NCBI RefSeq assembly: GCF_034424625.1
Contig: NZ_CP139977.1
Location: forward strand, 248,001-312,000
Reading direction: 5' to 3'
DNA: 64,000 nt
Source of the DNA: Janthinobacterium lividum
GTDB lineage: Bacteria; Pseudomonadota; Gammaproteobacteria; Burkholderiales; Burkholderiaceae_D
Below the pieces are notes generated by a model that searched no databases, was not told the origin of the DNA, and saw only the letters and a list, made by a program, of their open reading frames with translations. Below are positions 1-11,900 of this stretch, in pieces (position 1 is the stretch's first letter; each line of letters opens with the position of its first letter). The position numbers and the translations under genes were made by a program.

Positions 1-2910
1 CGCGCGCAAGCCTGGCGTCGCGTCGAGCTACGGCATACGCAGGTCATCGAGGCGGCTACGCCAGCGGTGGCGGTAGAGTCCCTCAACCGTCTCCTGTTGG
101 AGCTCGGGGCAGCCTCTGGTGGCGCCCGGGATGCTTACCCGAGCAGCGTCGGCCGGGTTCCGACCTATCCGTTCGAGCGCCAACGTTTCTGGTTGAATCC
201 ACCCGCAAACAAGCGCCGTGCGGCGCCCCTCGGCTTGCGCCTGGGAGCAAGGGACGCGCACCAGGTCGTGTATGCGCTGGACTACGCGCAGCAGCCGCCG
301 TTCCGCCTGGAAGACCATCTGGTGCATGGTAAGCCGGTGGTGCCCGCCGCCGCGCATCTGGCCCTCATTGTCGGCATGCTCGACGACCTCCGCGGCAAGC
401 AAGCCTGGCAACTAGTCGACGTGCTCTGCGAGGAGCCGCTGGTCGTGGATGACGATAATGGCGTGGTGCGCTATCAGTTCAGCCGGCTGCCAGAGGGCGA
501 TGCTGGTTACAGCGTGGAAGTGCTGTCGGATGCATCGGGGCGTACGCGCCGTCACTTACGTGCGCACGCCCACGCTGCCACTGTGGCCCCGAAGACGGTG
601 CAAGGGCCGGCATCGGGTTCGGCCGTGGCGCGTATTGATGGCGAGGCCTTCTACGACCGCCTGTATTCGCCGGAAATTCGGCTCGCACATACTTTCCGCA
701 GCATCACGTCGATCGAGCAATATGTTGGCCATTCCGTGGCAGAGGTCGCGTGGACGACACCCCTGAACGGCTTGCTGGTGCCAGGTGAACTCGATTCCCT
801 GCTCCAGACGATTGCGCTGGCCACGCTAGCCGACCAGCCCGAGCGCAGCCACATGGGGGGAGCCACCATTCCGCTGGCGATCGATCGGCTGACGGTGAGG
901 CCACGAGTACGCCCGGAGGTGTCGGCGCGCGAGCCGGTCGTTTGTGTGACGCGACTGGTGAACGAGGACGACGACGGTGGCAGCTTCGTGCACGATCTGG
1001 CCGTAGCTGAACCTGGCCATTTGCCGTTCCTGAGTATCGAGGGGCTGGTCACGCGGCGCATCAGTGAGCAGCAGATTGGACAGACCAAAGCCGGTTCCAG
1101 CTATTTGGTCGAAGAGTGGGTGGCGCGCCCGTTGCAGGATGATCGCTCCATCTCGTCTGAGCCGATCCTGGTGTTCCTGAATAGCGCTCAAGATGCCATT
1201 GGCCAACGCTGGCATTCGTTCGGTGCGGCGGATGGGGGGCTTGACGCCTCGACCTGCGACGATGCAGCGGTACTGCAAGCGGTCGGTGAACGCGCAGCTT
1301 GCTTGTTGTTCCGCCTTCCGCCGGTAGCCGATCTGGGTGGCGCTACGCCTTGCTGGGCTGATCATGCATTTTCCCTCGTGATGGCGGCCCGCAGGGTGTC
1401 CCGTCTGAGCAAGGCGCTTTCCTCGGCTGGCAAGGCGATCGGCTTCTGCGTGATATCGGAACACCATCCGCTAGTCGCCGGTGAGGGTGCCGGTTCACCG
1501 TTGTATGGCTTCGCCCAAGGCCTCTGCAAATCGCTGAGCCTGGAGTGGCCGGAGCGCGTGGTCAGCATGCTGGACGCAGACGGTGCCACGCTCGAGCATC
1601 ACGCACCTGCCTTGCTCGCCGAGTTGTCCGCGGCAGGCGGCGACTGGGTCGCTTACCGCGGCGGCCACCGCCATGTACTGCGCATCGCGGAACTGCCCTT
1701 GCCGTCACCGATTCCGTTGCCGAGCTTCCGTTGCCACGATGATGGTATCTATCTGGTGACGGGCGGACTGGGCGATCTGGCCGTCGAAACCTGTCGCTGG
1801 CTGAGCGGGAAGGGAGCCCGGCACCTTTTGCTGGTGGGCCGGCGTACGGCCGATGCGCGTATCGCGCAACAGCTCGCAGAACTGCACGTGATCACCGGCG
1901 CGCGCATCGACTACCGACCGTGCGATGTCGCCGATGGCGAGGCGCTAGCCGGTCTGTTCGCCGAGGTGGGACGGAGCGGCGCGGTGCGCGGCATCTTCCA
2001 TTGCGCCGGCGTGCTGGCGGATGGAACCTTCGAGTTTCTGGACAACGATGATTTCGGGCAGGTGATGCAAGCCAAGCTGCTCGGTAGCTGGCATTTGCAT
2101 CGCTTGTCGCTGGAACTGGAGCTGGATTGTTTTGTCATGTATTCCTCGCTGGCTTCCTTGTTCGGGGCTGCGGGGCAAAGCAACTACGCCGCCGCCAACG
2201 GCTTCATGGATCAGCTGGCGCAGTTCCGGCGCCGCCAAGGCTTGCCCGCACTCTCAATCAACTGGAGTGGCTGGGACGGTATCGGCATGGCCTCGAAGCA
2301 GGAAACACGTGGCAGCAAAAATGGCCTGCGCCGCCTTGCGCCGGCCCAGGCCATCGTCGACCTGGAGCGTGCCATGGCCACCGAGCGTGCTCAACTCGGC
2401 GTGGTTGACGTGGATTGGCCGGTGTTTGCCAACCAGTGGCACGGCAAGCCACCGGCACTGGTGGAGGATTGGCTGGCGTTGCGTCTGCCCGCCAAGGGAG
2501 AGCAGTCCGTGACGGTCGCCTCTGTCGTAGTGCGCGCGTTGCAGGAATTACCCCTGCTGGCTAGGCCAGAGGCGGTCAGACAGCGCGTGCGCGCGATCGC
2601 GCGGCACATCATGGCGCTGGACGACAGCCGTCCATTTGCGGATGACAAACCGTTTCAGGAACTGGGCTTCGATTCGCTCATGTCGATCGAGCTGAAATCC
2701 AAATTGCAAGAGAACTTCGGTATCAGGGTGCCCGCAACCGTGGTGTTCGACTATCCCAATGTCGAAAGTCTAGTTGCCTACATCATGCGGGTAATCGATC
2801 TGGATGAGACGCGGCCGGCGCCGCAGCCTGCCGCTATGGAACAACAAGCGGATGCGCTGGATGACCTCGACGAAGACCAACTGTCCGAGATTTTGGAAAA
2901 GTTATTGTAA
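1..2910 (+). CDS. Modular polyketide synthase, C-terminal part (DH-KR-ACP)
   Basis: The reading frame is open from base 1, so the gene begins upstream. The visible part starts in a linker ending in the post-AT motif TYPFERQRFW (about 170-200). A dehydratase follows with HLVHGKPVVP (HxxxGxxxxP) and the second catalytic Asp in ELDSLLQ. Next comes a ketoreductase with TGGLGDLA, LAD in place of LDD (key Asp kept, so B-type), YSS, and Tyr/Asn in NYAAAN. An ACP follows with LGFDSLMS. The last glycine of the nucleotide motif is Ala, which is unusual but probably tolerated. The acidic tail DDLDEDQLSEILEKLL looks like a C-terminal docking segment for the next PKS, 11 bp downstream. The module should leave a double bond. 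Whether its own acyltransferase is intact cannot be seen. Confidence 0.95.
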   Translation, partial: RAQAWRRVELRHTQVIEAATPAVAVESLNRLLLELGAASGGARDAYPSSVGRVPTYPFERQRFWLNPPANKRRAAPLGLRLGARDAHQVVYALDYAQQPPFRLEDHLVHGKPVVPAAAHLALIVGMLDDLRGKQAWQLVDVLCEEPLVVDDDNGVVRYQFSRLPEGDAGYSVEVLSDASGRTRRHLRAHAHAATVAPKTVQGPASGSAVARIDGEAFYDRLYSPEIRLAHTFRSITSIEQYVGHSVAEVAWTTPLNGLLVPGELDSLLQTIALATLADQPERSHMGGATIPLAIDRLTVRPRVRPEVSAREPVVCVTRLVNEDDDGGSFVHDLAVAEPGHLPFLSIEGLVTRRISEQQIGQTKAGSSYLVEEWVARPLQDDRSISSEPILVFLNSAQDAIGQRWHSFGAADGGLDASTCDDAAVLQAVGERAACLLFRLPPVADLGGATPCWADHAFSLVMAARRVSRLSKALSSAGKAIGFCVISEHHPLVAGEGAGSPLYGFAQGLCKSLSLEWPERVVSMLDADGATLEHHAPALLAELSAAGGDWVAYRGGHRHVLRIAELPLPSPIPLPSFRCHDDGIYLVTGGLGDLAVETCRWLSGKGARHLLLVGRRTADARIAQQLAELHVITGARIDYRPCDVADGEALAGLFAEVGRSGAVRGIFHCAGVLADGTFEFLDNDDFGQVMQAKLLGSWHLHRLSLELELDCFVMYSSLASLFGAAGQSNYAAANGFMDQLAQFRRRQGLPALSINWSGWDGIGMASKQETRGSKNGLRRLAPAQAIVDLERAMATERAQLGVVDVDWPVFANQWHGKPPALVEDWLALRLPAKGEQSVTVASVVVRALQELPLLARPEAVRQRVRAIARHIMALDDSRPFADDKPFQELGFDSLMSIELKSKLQENFGIRVPATVVFDYPNVESLVAYIMRVIDLDETRPAPQPAAMEQQADALDDLDEDQLSEILEKLL

Positions 2911-2921
2911 GGGAGATCGTT

Positions 2922-5900
2922 TTGGAGAAGAGTAACGACATGAAGGGCCACAAGGATCTACTGAAGAGCTCCATCCTGAAGATTCAGGAGAAAGATCGCC
3001 GCATTCGCGAACTGGAGGCGGAGCGTGACGAACCGGTGGCGATCATCGGCTTATCTTGCCGCTTTCCCGGCGCAGCCGATCCGGAGGCATTCTGGAAGTT
3101 GATTGAGGACGGTAAGGATGCGGTCACGACCATGACGGACCAGCGCTGGCACATGGACGACTACTATTCCCCGAATGCGGGCGAGCCCGGCAAGATATAC
3201 ACGCGGCGATTCGGCCTGCTCGAGGAAGTCGACCAATTTGATCCCGCCGCCTTCGGCATTTCTGAGGCCGAGGCCGCGTATATCGATCCGCAGCACCGCA
3301 TCTTGCTGGAGCAGGCATGGTTTTGCTTCGAACGTGCCGGTATCGACGTCAGTTCGGTCAAAGGCGCCAACATCGGTGTCTACATCGGCCAAATGAACAG
3401 TGACTACGAGCGCTTGATCAAGAGCGCGGGGGACATCAATCCCTATGTCGGGATCGGCAATGCGCTCAGCGCCGCGGCCGGACGGCTGGCCTATGTGTTC
3501 GGGCTGAAGGGGCCGAGCATGGCGCTCGATACCGCCTGTTCATCATCGATGGTGGCGGTGCACCTGGCGTGCCAGAGCCTGCGCATGGGCGAATGTACGA
3601 TGGCGCTGGCGGGCGGCGTGAATCTACTGCTTAGTCCCGAGGCGGCGATCGGCGCCTCCGTCGCACACATGCTGTCGGCACAAGGGCGCTGCAACACCTT
3701 CGGCAACGGGGCCGATGGTTACGTGCGCTCGGAGGGCTGTGGCCTGGTTCTACTGAAGACCTTGTCGCGGGCACAAGCCGATGGCGACACGATCCTGGCG
3801 GTGATTCGCGGCTCGGCCGTAAACCAGGACGGCCGCAGCCATGGACTGAGCGCACCGAACGGGCCGGCGCAAATCGATGTGATACGCCGTGCGCTAGCGA
3901 ACGCGCAGGTTGACCCAGCCGAGGTCGGCTACCTGGAGGCACACGGTACCGGCACGCCGCTCGGCGATCCGGTGGAGGTGCAGGCAGTGGACACGGTATA
4001 TGGTTGTGCGAGCGGGCGTCGGACGCCGTTGGTCCTGGGTGCGGTTAAGGCCAACATCGGTCATTGCGAGTCGGCTGCCGGCGTTGCTGGCCTGATCAAA
4101 CTAGTGTTGTTGCTGCAACGTGGTCGCTTGCCGCCGATCGCGCATCTCGGCGCGATGAATCCGCATTTCGAGGACTTGAACGGGCAACTGCTATTTCCCA
4201 AGGGCATCGCGCGCATGTGGAATAGTGAGCGCCCACGTATCGCCGCCTTGAGTTCATTCGGCTATACCGGAACCAATGCGCACTTGCTGTTGAGCGAGTA
4301 CGTGGCCGCGCCCGTGCCGGCCCCGCCGTCTTCTGGTGTACGTCACGCGTTCTGTTTTTCCGCACACACCGGCGCTGCGCTACGCCGACAGCTGGTACAA
4401 CTGGCGCAACGCGCGCGCTCCGAGCCGCAGGCATCGTTGCAGGAGCTTGCCGCGGCAGTCAATCGGATCCGCAGTGATCTTCCCTATCGTTTCGGGTTTT
4501 TGGCAGGGACAAGCCAGGAACTGCTGGACAGCCTGGATGCTGGTGCCGGCACCGAGTTCGCTGTACCGCCGGCGAAGCCGTCCCTGGTGTTGCTGTTCGA
4601 TGGGGCAGGTTCCTTCCATTGCGCAACCGATGACCAACAACTTCGCTTCCGAATCGAGGCGGCGGCCGGCATCACTTTGGAGCGTCTCAACCAGTGCGAC
4701 GACCGGCCGGCACTGAACAGGCTGGTTGCGCAGTGGCTGCATACTGAAGCCTTGGCGGCATGCGGACTGCAACCGCAATCAGTGCGGGGGGCCGGTTCAG
4801 GTGCACTGGCCGCGTTGGTATGCGCGCACGCCTTGACGATCGAGCAAGCGGTTGCCTTGGCCAAGGCGCTGGACGCGGCGTTGCCGACGGCACTGTGCCA
4901 AAGCTTGCTCGCGGACCTCGAGCTGGCCGAGGCAAGGCTTGCGGTGTGCCTGAACATCGGCCACACCTGGCACGAACTGCCGCATGGCCGCCCGGACGAG
5001 ATCAAGCGCCTTCTTGCCGAAGTGCTTGCGAGCACTTCCGACTTGGCGGATACGCCGTGGCAGCCGGAGTCCGGCGCTCTCGAGATTGATATCTTGCGCC
5101 TGGCGCCGGTATCCGGTGCGGGACGCGGGAATGATACGGGGAGCTTGGCGAGCCTGATTGTGGCGCTGTTTAGCTGCGGTTTGTCACCCCGTTGGCGCCC
5201 CGCCGGCACCACGGCTGTATTGCCGCTGCCCGACTATCCTTTCGACCGGCGCCGCTGCTGGGTACCGGACTACGTGACCTCTCGCGTCGCTTCACTTCCG
5301 CTGTTGTTCGGTAGCATGCGGCATGGCGTTTTCACCACCGTGCTGGCCGAGCCGGATGGGGGAAGCCTGTTTGCCGGCGAGCTGTCGTTGGCGCGCCTTC
5401 CCTTCTTGCGTGATCACGTGGTGGCCGGCGCCATCGTACTGCCGGCCAGTGCTTATCTGGACATGATCGCCGAAGCCTGTTCCGGGGCGGGCGGCTCGCC
5501 GGTACGGGTGGAACACCTGCGCATAATGCAGCCTTGCGTATTGGGCTCGCACCCGCTGGGTGTGTATTGCCGCCTTGGCGCGGCCGACGGCGTGACAGCT
5601 GCTGTGGATATTTTCACCAAGGGCGCTGGCGACGGCGAATGGAGGCACCACGTCAGCGCCAGTGTAAATGAGCCTGTCGAGCAGTCACCACGGCACCATG
5701 CGCTGGACGTCGATCGCAAGAAATGCCCGGTTCCGGTGGCGCTCGGCCCTTACCGCGCCCAGGCGCGGCGTGCTGGCATCGACTACGGCCCAGCCTTTCA
5801 AGCGATCACCAGCTTATCACGCGGGGTAGGTGTTGCGCTGGCAAAGGTCGACTGGCCCGTCTCCTTGCCACGCGAATGGGCTGGTCGCGGTCTGCACCCT

Positions 5901-8900
5901 GTCATGCTGGATGCCTGTTTCCAGGCCATCGGTGCGGCGATCGGTGAGACCCAGGACGTCGAAGCACCAGCAAAGCTGTTCGTGCCTGTGGAGATCCATG
6001 GACTGCGAGATTCGGGACTGCGCCCCGACACGCTCTGGTGCCTGGTACGGATACTCGGTCCTGAAGCGGCTTGGGAGAGTGAGTCGCAAGTGAGCGACTA
6101 TCTGCGTCAGCGCGAGAATCTGTCAGTTGCGTTGCTGGTCTACGATGAGCAAGGGCATGAAGTCATGGCCATCGAACGTTTCGAGGCGGCGCGCTACCAG
6201 GTCCCAACACCGCAGGAAGCATGGCGCGACTGGCTGTGGGAAAAGCACTGGGTGCCGATGAAGGGCCGGGGCGCCGGGCTTTCGATCGCGGCCGACGCCT
6301 TGCTGGAGCTGGCCCAGCCGCATTTCGGTCCAGCGCACTACGTGGCGGACGAGGCGCTGTTCCAGGACTTCGACGAGCTGGCTGGATTGTATATTTCGCA
6401 AGCTTTCAGGGAGCTCGGAGTGGTCGCCACGTCGGCACCCTCGGCCGAGGATCTGGTGCAAGGTCACGCCGTCTTGCCAGCCTATCTGCGCCTGGTGCGG
6501 CGGCTGCTTGCCCTGCAGGGACATCTGCCGACATCAGGACGCACCGCACAGGACGTCGAGGCTGCATTGCGGCGGTCGCTTGGGAGCGAGACGCGCGAGC
6601 TGGATCTGCTGGTGCGCTGTGGTGGCGTGTTGGCGGACGTCTTGCGTGGACGCGTTAACGCACTGGATCTCTTGTTCGAGTCTGCACATGCCGATGACAC
6701 CGAAGCGCTCTACCAGGACAGTGCCGGCAGCCTGGCGTTGAACGACCGGGTGGCGGCTCTGGCCGCTCAGGCTGCTGCCAGCATGCCGCCAGATCGCAAG
6801 CTGCGTATCCTCGAGGTCGGCGCCGGAACCGGTGCAACGACCAGTAGGGTGTTGTCCCTGCTCGGCGGGCGCGATGTCGACTATGTGTTCACCGACTTGT
6901 CTGCTCACTTCCTGCGACGCGCGGAGGAGAAATTCCGCGATGCCGGGTCGTTCCAGTACCGTGTATTCGACTTGGAAGCCGATCCGCGCGGACAGGGCTT
7001 CGAGCCTGGTCAGTTCGATCTCATCATCGCCGTGAATGTGGTCCACGTGACTGCCGATCTTGCACGTGCGCTGGATCATCTCTCCCAGTGCCTGGCTGAT
7101 GGCTGCATGTTGTTGTTGCGCGAAGTGACGCGGCCGCAGGCATGGCTCGACCTGACCTTCGGCCTGACGCCAGGCTGGTGGAATTTCAGCGATGGGGAGC
7201 TGCGCCAAGAGGGACCTCTGCTCGACCCTGCCGGTTGGGTCAGCTTGTTGAGTGAGCGTGGTTTTGAACCAGTTCTGGCAACTGACGAGCCGGGGCGCAC
7301 CGAAAGTATTTTCGTGGCGCGCAAGCAGGCGCGGCGGGCGACTGGCCATTGGGTGGTGTTTGCCGACGGCGACGCTTGGTCCGAACAGCTGGGCAATACG
7401 CTGGCCTTGCGCGGAATGCAGGTGTCGCAGGTTGGATCGGCTCCGGACAGCCATGGCTGGCAGTTGCAGAGCCGGGACGGTTTTATCGCCATGCTGGATG
7501 ACCTGGAGCAGGCGCACGGACCGATCACCGGCATCGTTTATGCATGGTCATTGCATTCCTGTGCGCTGGATGAAGGGGAACTGGCCAGTGCCGCCGAGCG
7601 GTATCTAAAATATCCGCTGCTGCTGTGTCAAGCTTTGTTGCAACCGCGTTGGCGTCACCTGAGTCCGAATTTCTTGACGGCTGGCGCGCAAGCGGTGGCG
7701 GCCGCGGTGACCCAGCCACTGCAGGCTCTGCTGTGGGGGCATGTGTTTGCTTTCGTGAACGAGAATGCCACCTTCGCACGGTTGATCGACATCGATGCGA
7801 CTGATGCGTTCGACGCATCCATGCTTGATGTGCTCGAACAGACCGAAGAGTGCCAGCTTGCCCTACGCGATGGCCGGGCCATGGTGGCGCGCTTGCGGGC
7901 GGCGCCGCTGGCGGTGCCGCCCGCTCGAACGATATCTGCGCAGGCGAGCTACCTGATCACGGGTGGCTTCGGCGATCTCGGGTTGCAGACGGCGAAGCTG
8001 CTTGCTGCACAGGGCGCGCGACATTTAATCCTGCTTGGCCGCTCGGTTCGCGCGGAATCCGAGTTGGTGCTGGACACCTTACGTGCCCAGGGGGTGCAAA
8101 TCCATGCGCTGCATGTCGATGTGGGCGATGAGGCGGCGCTGCAATCGGCGCTGGACGGCTTGCTGCCCGGACTACCTGCGCTGCGCGGTGTCGTCCATTC
8201 CGTGGGCGTGCTGGATGATGGCGTGATCGAGCAGCAAAATTGGGAGCGCTACTTGCGGGTGTTACGCCCGAAAGTGTTCGGCGCGATCCATCTACACCGT
8301 GCGGTCGCGGCGTGCGAGCTTGACTTCTTCGTGATTTATTCCTCCGCGGCGGCACTCATGGGCAACCCCGGACAGGCAAATCATGCCGCCGCCAACGCCT
8401 TCCTGGACGCGTTCGCTTCGTATCGGCGCGGCGCGGGCCACCCGGGACTGGCGATTGGATGGGGCGCCTGGTCGGGCATCGGCGCCGCGGCGGCCCGCAA
8501 TATCGGTGCGCGTTTGAGCGAGAGTGATTCCATCGCGGGAACCATCACGCCTGAGCAGGGACTGGCCGTGATTGCGCAACAATTCCAATGCACCAATGTG
8601 CAGTTCGCCGTATTGCCGCTGAATCTGCGTAAACGACTCGACGCACAACGCCAGCCCCAAGTGCAACGCCTGCTGGCGGATTTACTGCAGGATGGCGGGC
8701 CGCAGGCGTCCGGGCGGATCGCCGCACAAACCAAGGATTTCTTGGCGCAACTGTACGAGATGAGCGTGCCGCAACGCCGGCGCCACCTCGAAACCCACTT
8801 GCAGCGGATCGTGGCTGGCTTGTTGAAGCACACGGACACGATCGAAGCACAAGCCAGCTTGTTCGACCACGGTTTGGATTCGTTGCTGGCGATTGACTTG

Positions 8901-11900
8901 CGCGGAATCCTCGAAAAAGATTTCGTGAAAAAGTTCGACTCGACCTTGTTGTTCGACTATCCGAGCATTGCAACGCTGGCGGAGTTCCTCATCAAAAGCT
9001 TACCCTCGCGCGGCGCTGACACGCCCGTGGAACCGAGTGCGATATTGGCACCAGCGGCCGCGGCGCAGGCCGATGGTGCGATTGCCGTGGTCGGCATGGC
9101 TTGTCGCTTCCCAGGCGGGGCCAATACGCCGGAGCAGTTTTGGGAATTGCTCAAAAATGGCGTGGACACTGTGAGTGGTATTCCCGTCGAGCGTTGGGAT
9201 CACTCCCGGTACTTCGACCGCGAGAGAGGTAAGCCAGGCAAAGCTTATGTGGCCGAAGGCTGCTTTGTCGACCAGGTTGATCAATTTTATCCCGAACGCT
9301 TCGGCATCGCGGGTATCGAGGCTGAACTGATGGATCCGCAGCAGCGCATGCTCCTCGATGTCAGCTACGAGGCGTTCGAAAGCGCGGGTGTCGACCCGAC
9401 TGCGCTGGACGGCTCTGAGACCGGCGTCTTCATGGGTGTGATGACCCAGGATTACCTGCACCTGAGCCAGCATGTGCGCGAGAACGCATTCTATGTCGGT
9501 ACTGGCAGTGCCAACAGTGTCGTGGCCGGGCGGATTTCGCATGCATTCGGTTTGATGGGGCCGAGCATGACGATCGACACCGCCTGCTCGTCCTCGCTTG
9601 TCACAGTGCAGATGGCATGTGCGAACCTACGTTCAGGTGCATGCGACATGGCGCTGGCCGGTGGCGTCAGCCTGCAGTTGTCGCCGGAGCCCTTGATACT
9701 GGAGTGTGCCGGCGGCATGCTGTCGCCGAGCGGACGTTGTAGCACCTTTGATGCGGCGGCCGACGGGTTCGTGCGCGGCGAAGGGTGCGGGGTAGTCGTG
9801 CTCAAGCGGCTAGCCGATGCGATCTCGGAAAATGACAACATCCTCGGAGTCATCCGTGGCGGCGCCGTGACCCACAACGGCCATGCTGGTGGGCTGACGG
9901 TTCCTAGCGGCTTATCGCAGCAGCGGGTGCTGGAAAGGGCATTGGAGGACGCGGCTGTTGACCCGTCCGAGGTGAGCTACATCGAAGCGCACGGCACTGG
10001 TACCCTGCTCGGCGACCCGATAGAACTCAACGCACTGCAAGCGGTATTTGGTAGGACGCCCCGTGCGACGCCCCTGCACATTGCTTCCGTGAAGACCAAT
10101 ATCGGTCATGCCGAGGCCGCAGCCGGTGTCGCCGGGTTGATCAAGGTACTGTTGTGCATGCGTCATCGCATGCTTGCGCCGCACCTGCATTTCCAGAAGC
10201 CGAATCCGAACTTCGAATGGGAGAATAGCGCCTTGGTGGTCGCCGACCAGCTGCAGCCATGGGATTCACCGCGTATAGCGGGTGTCAGTTCGTTTGGTCT
10301 GAGCGGAACGAATGCGCACGTCGTGTTGGAGGAGTATGCCAAGCCTGCCGATTGTGGTGGGCCGCCGGCCGGCTTCGTGCCGTTGGCAGTGTTATCACAT
10401 GTCAGCTGCGAACAGCTGGCAGGTGATGCAGCACGTTATGCCCAGGCGTTGGCCAGCAGTTCGTTGGCGGCCGTTGATGTGGCCTATACGATGAGCATGT
10501 CACGGGCGGGGCAGCCGATCAAGGCGGTACTGCCGGCGGCTTCGATCGCGCAGTTGCTGGAGGGGCTGCGGGCCTTGGCCGGCGACGCTACGGCGGCGTT
10601 CGAGAAACCTGGTACCGAACAGCATCCCTTAACGTGGCATCTCCCGCTCGACGTCGAACCACGCTGGGCGCGTTTTGCAGCACTCTATTATGATCAGTAT
10701 GCCGCATTCCGCGATACGATCGACGCCTGTGCCGATGCCTTGCGTGTCCATGGGTACCGTATTGAGCCGCCGCGTGCGCTCTGCACGGACGAGGCGGCGC
10801 CTTTGTCGTCGCGCCTGCGGGCGGGCGTCCTGGGGTTGGCCTACGGTCGCTTGCTGCAGGCGTTAAATGTTCGTCCCGAAGGTTTGCATGCGCAAGGGGC
10901 GATGCTGTTCTGCGCGGCGGCGCTGAGCGGTGCGGCGAGCATCGAAACGATGCTCGCAGGGCTAATCGCCGACGACGAGGCGGGTGTACGTATGGCAATG
11001 GCAGCATTGCGGCTTTCCTCCGGCGACGTGCCATTTGTGTTCGGGCCTGGAGCAGATTGGTCCGACGAACTGAACCAGGTCTGCGCCGTGTCCTGTGCAA
11101 CGGCGTTCCCCTACGACACCTGTGTCGTACAAGCAAGTGCCCTCGACTTGTTTGCGGGCCTTGTCGGTTCCGACCAAGATCCCGAACTGTCCACGCTGGT
11201 TGTCTCTCTTGCCAAACAGGGCCGGGCCATTGACTGGCACTCTTATTTTGCGCCCGCGCGAGCCCGTATAGTCAACCTGCCGACCAGCCATTTCCCGGCA
11301 CGCCGCTATTGGGTGCCTGGCCATGCGTCGATCGCGACGGCCCCATCCGCGCTTATTGTGGCCGACCTGACCTCGGCACGTGACGGTCAGCGTTACGTCG
11401 ACTTCGCGCTGGACAGCGCACGCCAGCCGTACCTGGACGAGCATGCGATTGGCGCCACGAACGTGCTCCCTGCCGCCGCTACCTTGGCGTTCGTGCTGCA
11501 TGCACTGGGCCGCGACGCCCTTGCCGCCGGCGTGTTGCTGGAGGGACTGACCTTCCTGCGTCCGTTGCGCTTTGAACAGCGTCTCAACGTACAGCTGGCC
11601 ATCGGCGCGGAGGGCCGCAGCGCATTGCACTTCCGCTCCTCCGACGCAAGCGCATGGCAGTCGTTCGCCTCGGTCGCGAAGTGCGGACATGCGAATGGCC
11701 TACCTGCCGGTGCCGGGACAGTATTCGATGACCTGCGCGCAATACGCGACAACGCGCCATCTTCTGTCGATGGTGCCGCTTTTTACGCGACCTATTTGCC
11801 GTTGACCCTTCGGTTAGGTGCCTCCTACCAGCGTATCGAGCGAATTTGGCGTGACGGTCAGTGCGCGGTGGCCAAGATCCGCACGCTCGATGCTGATTTC

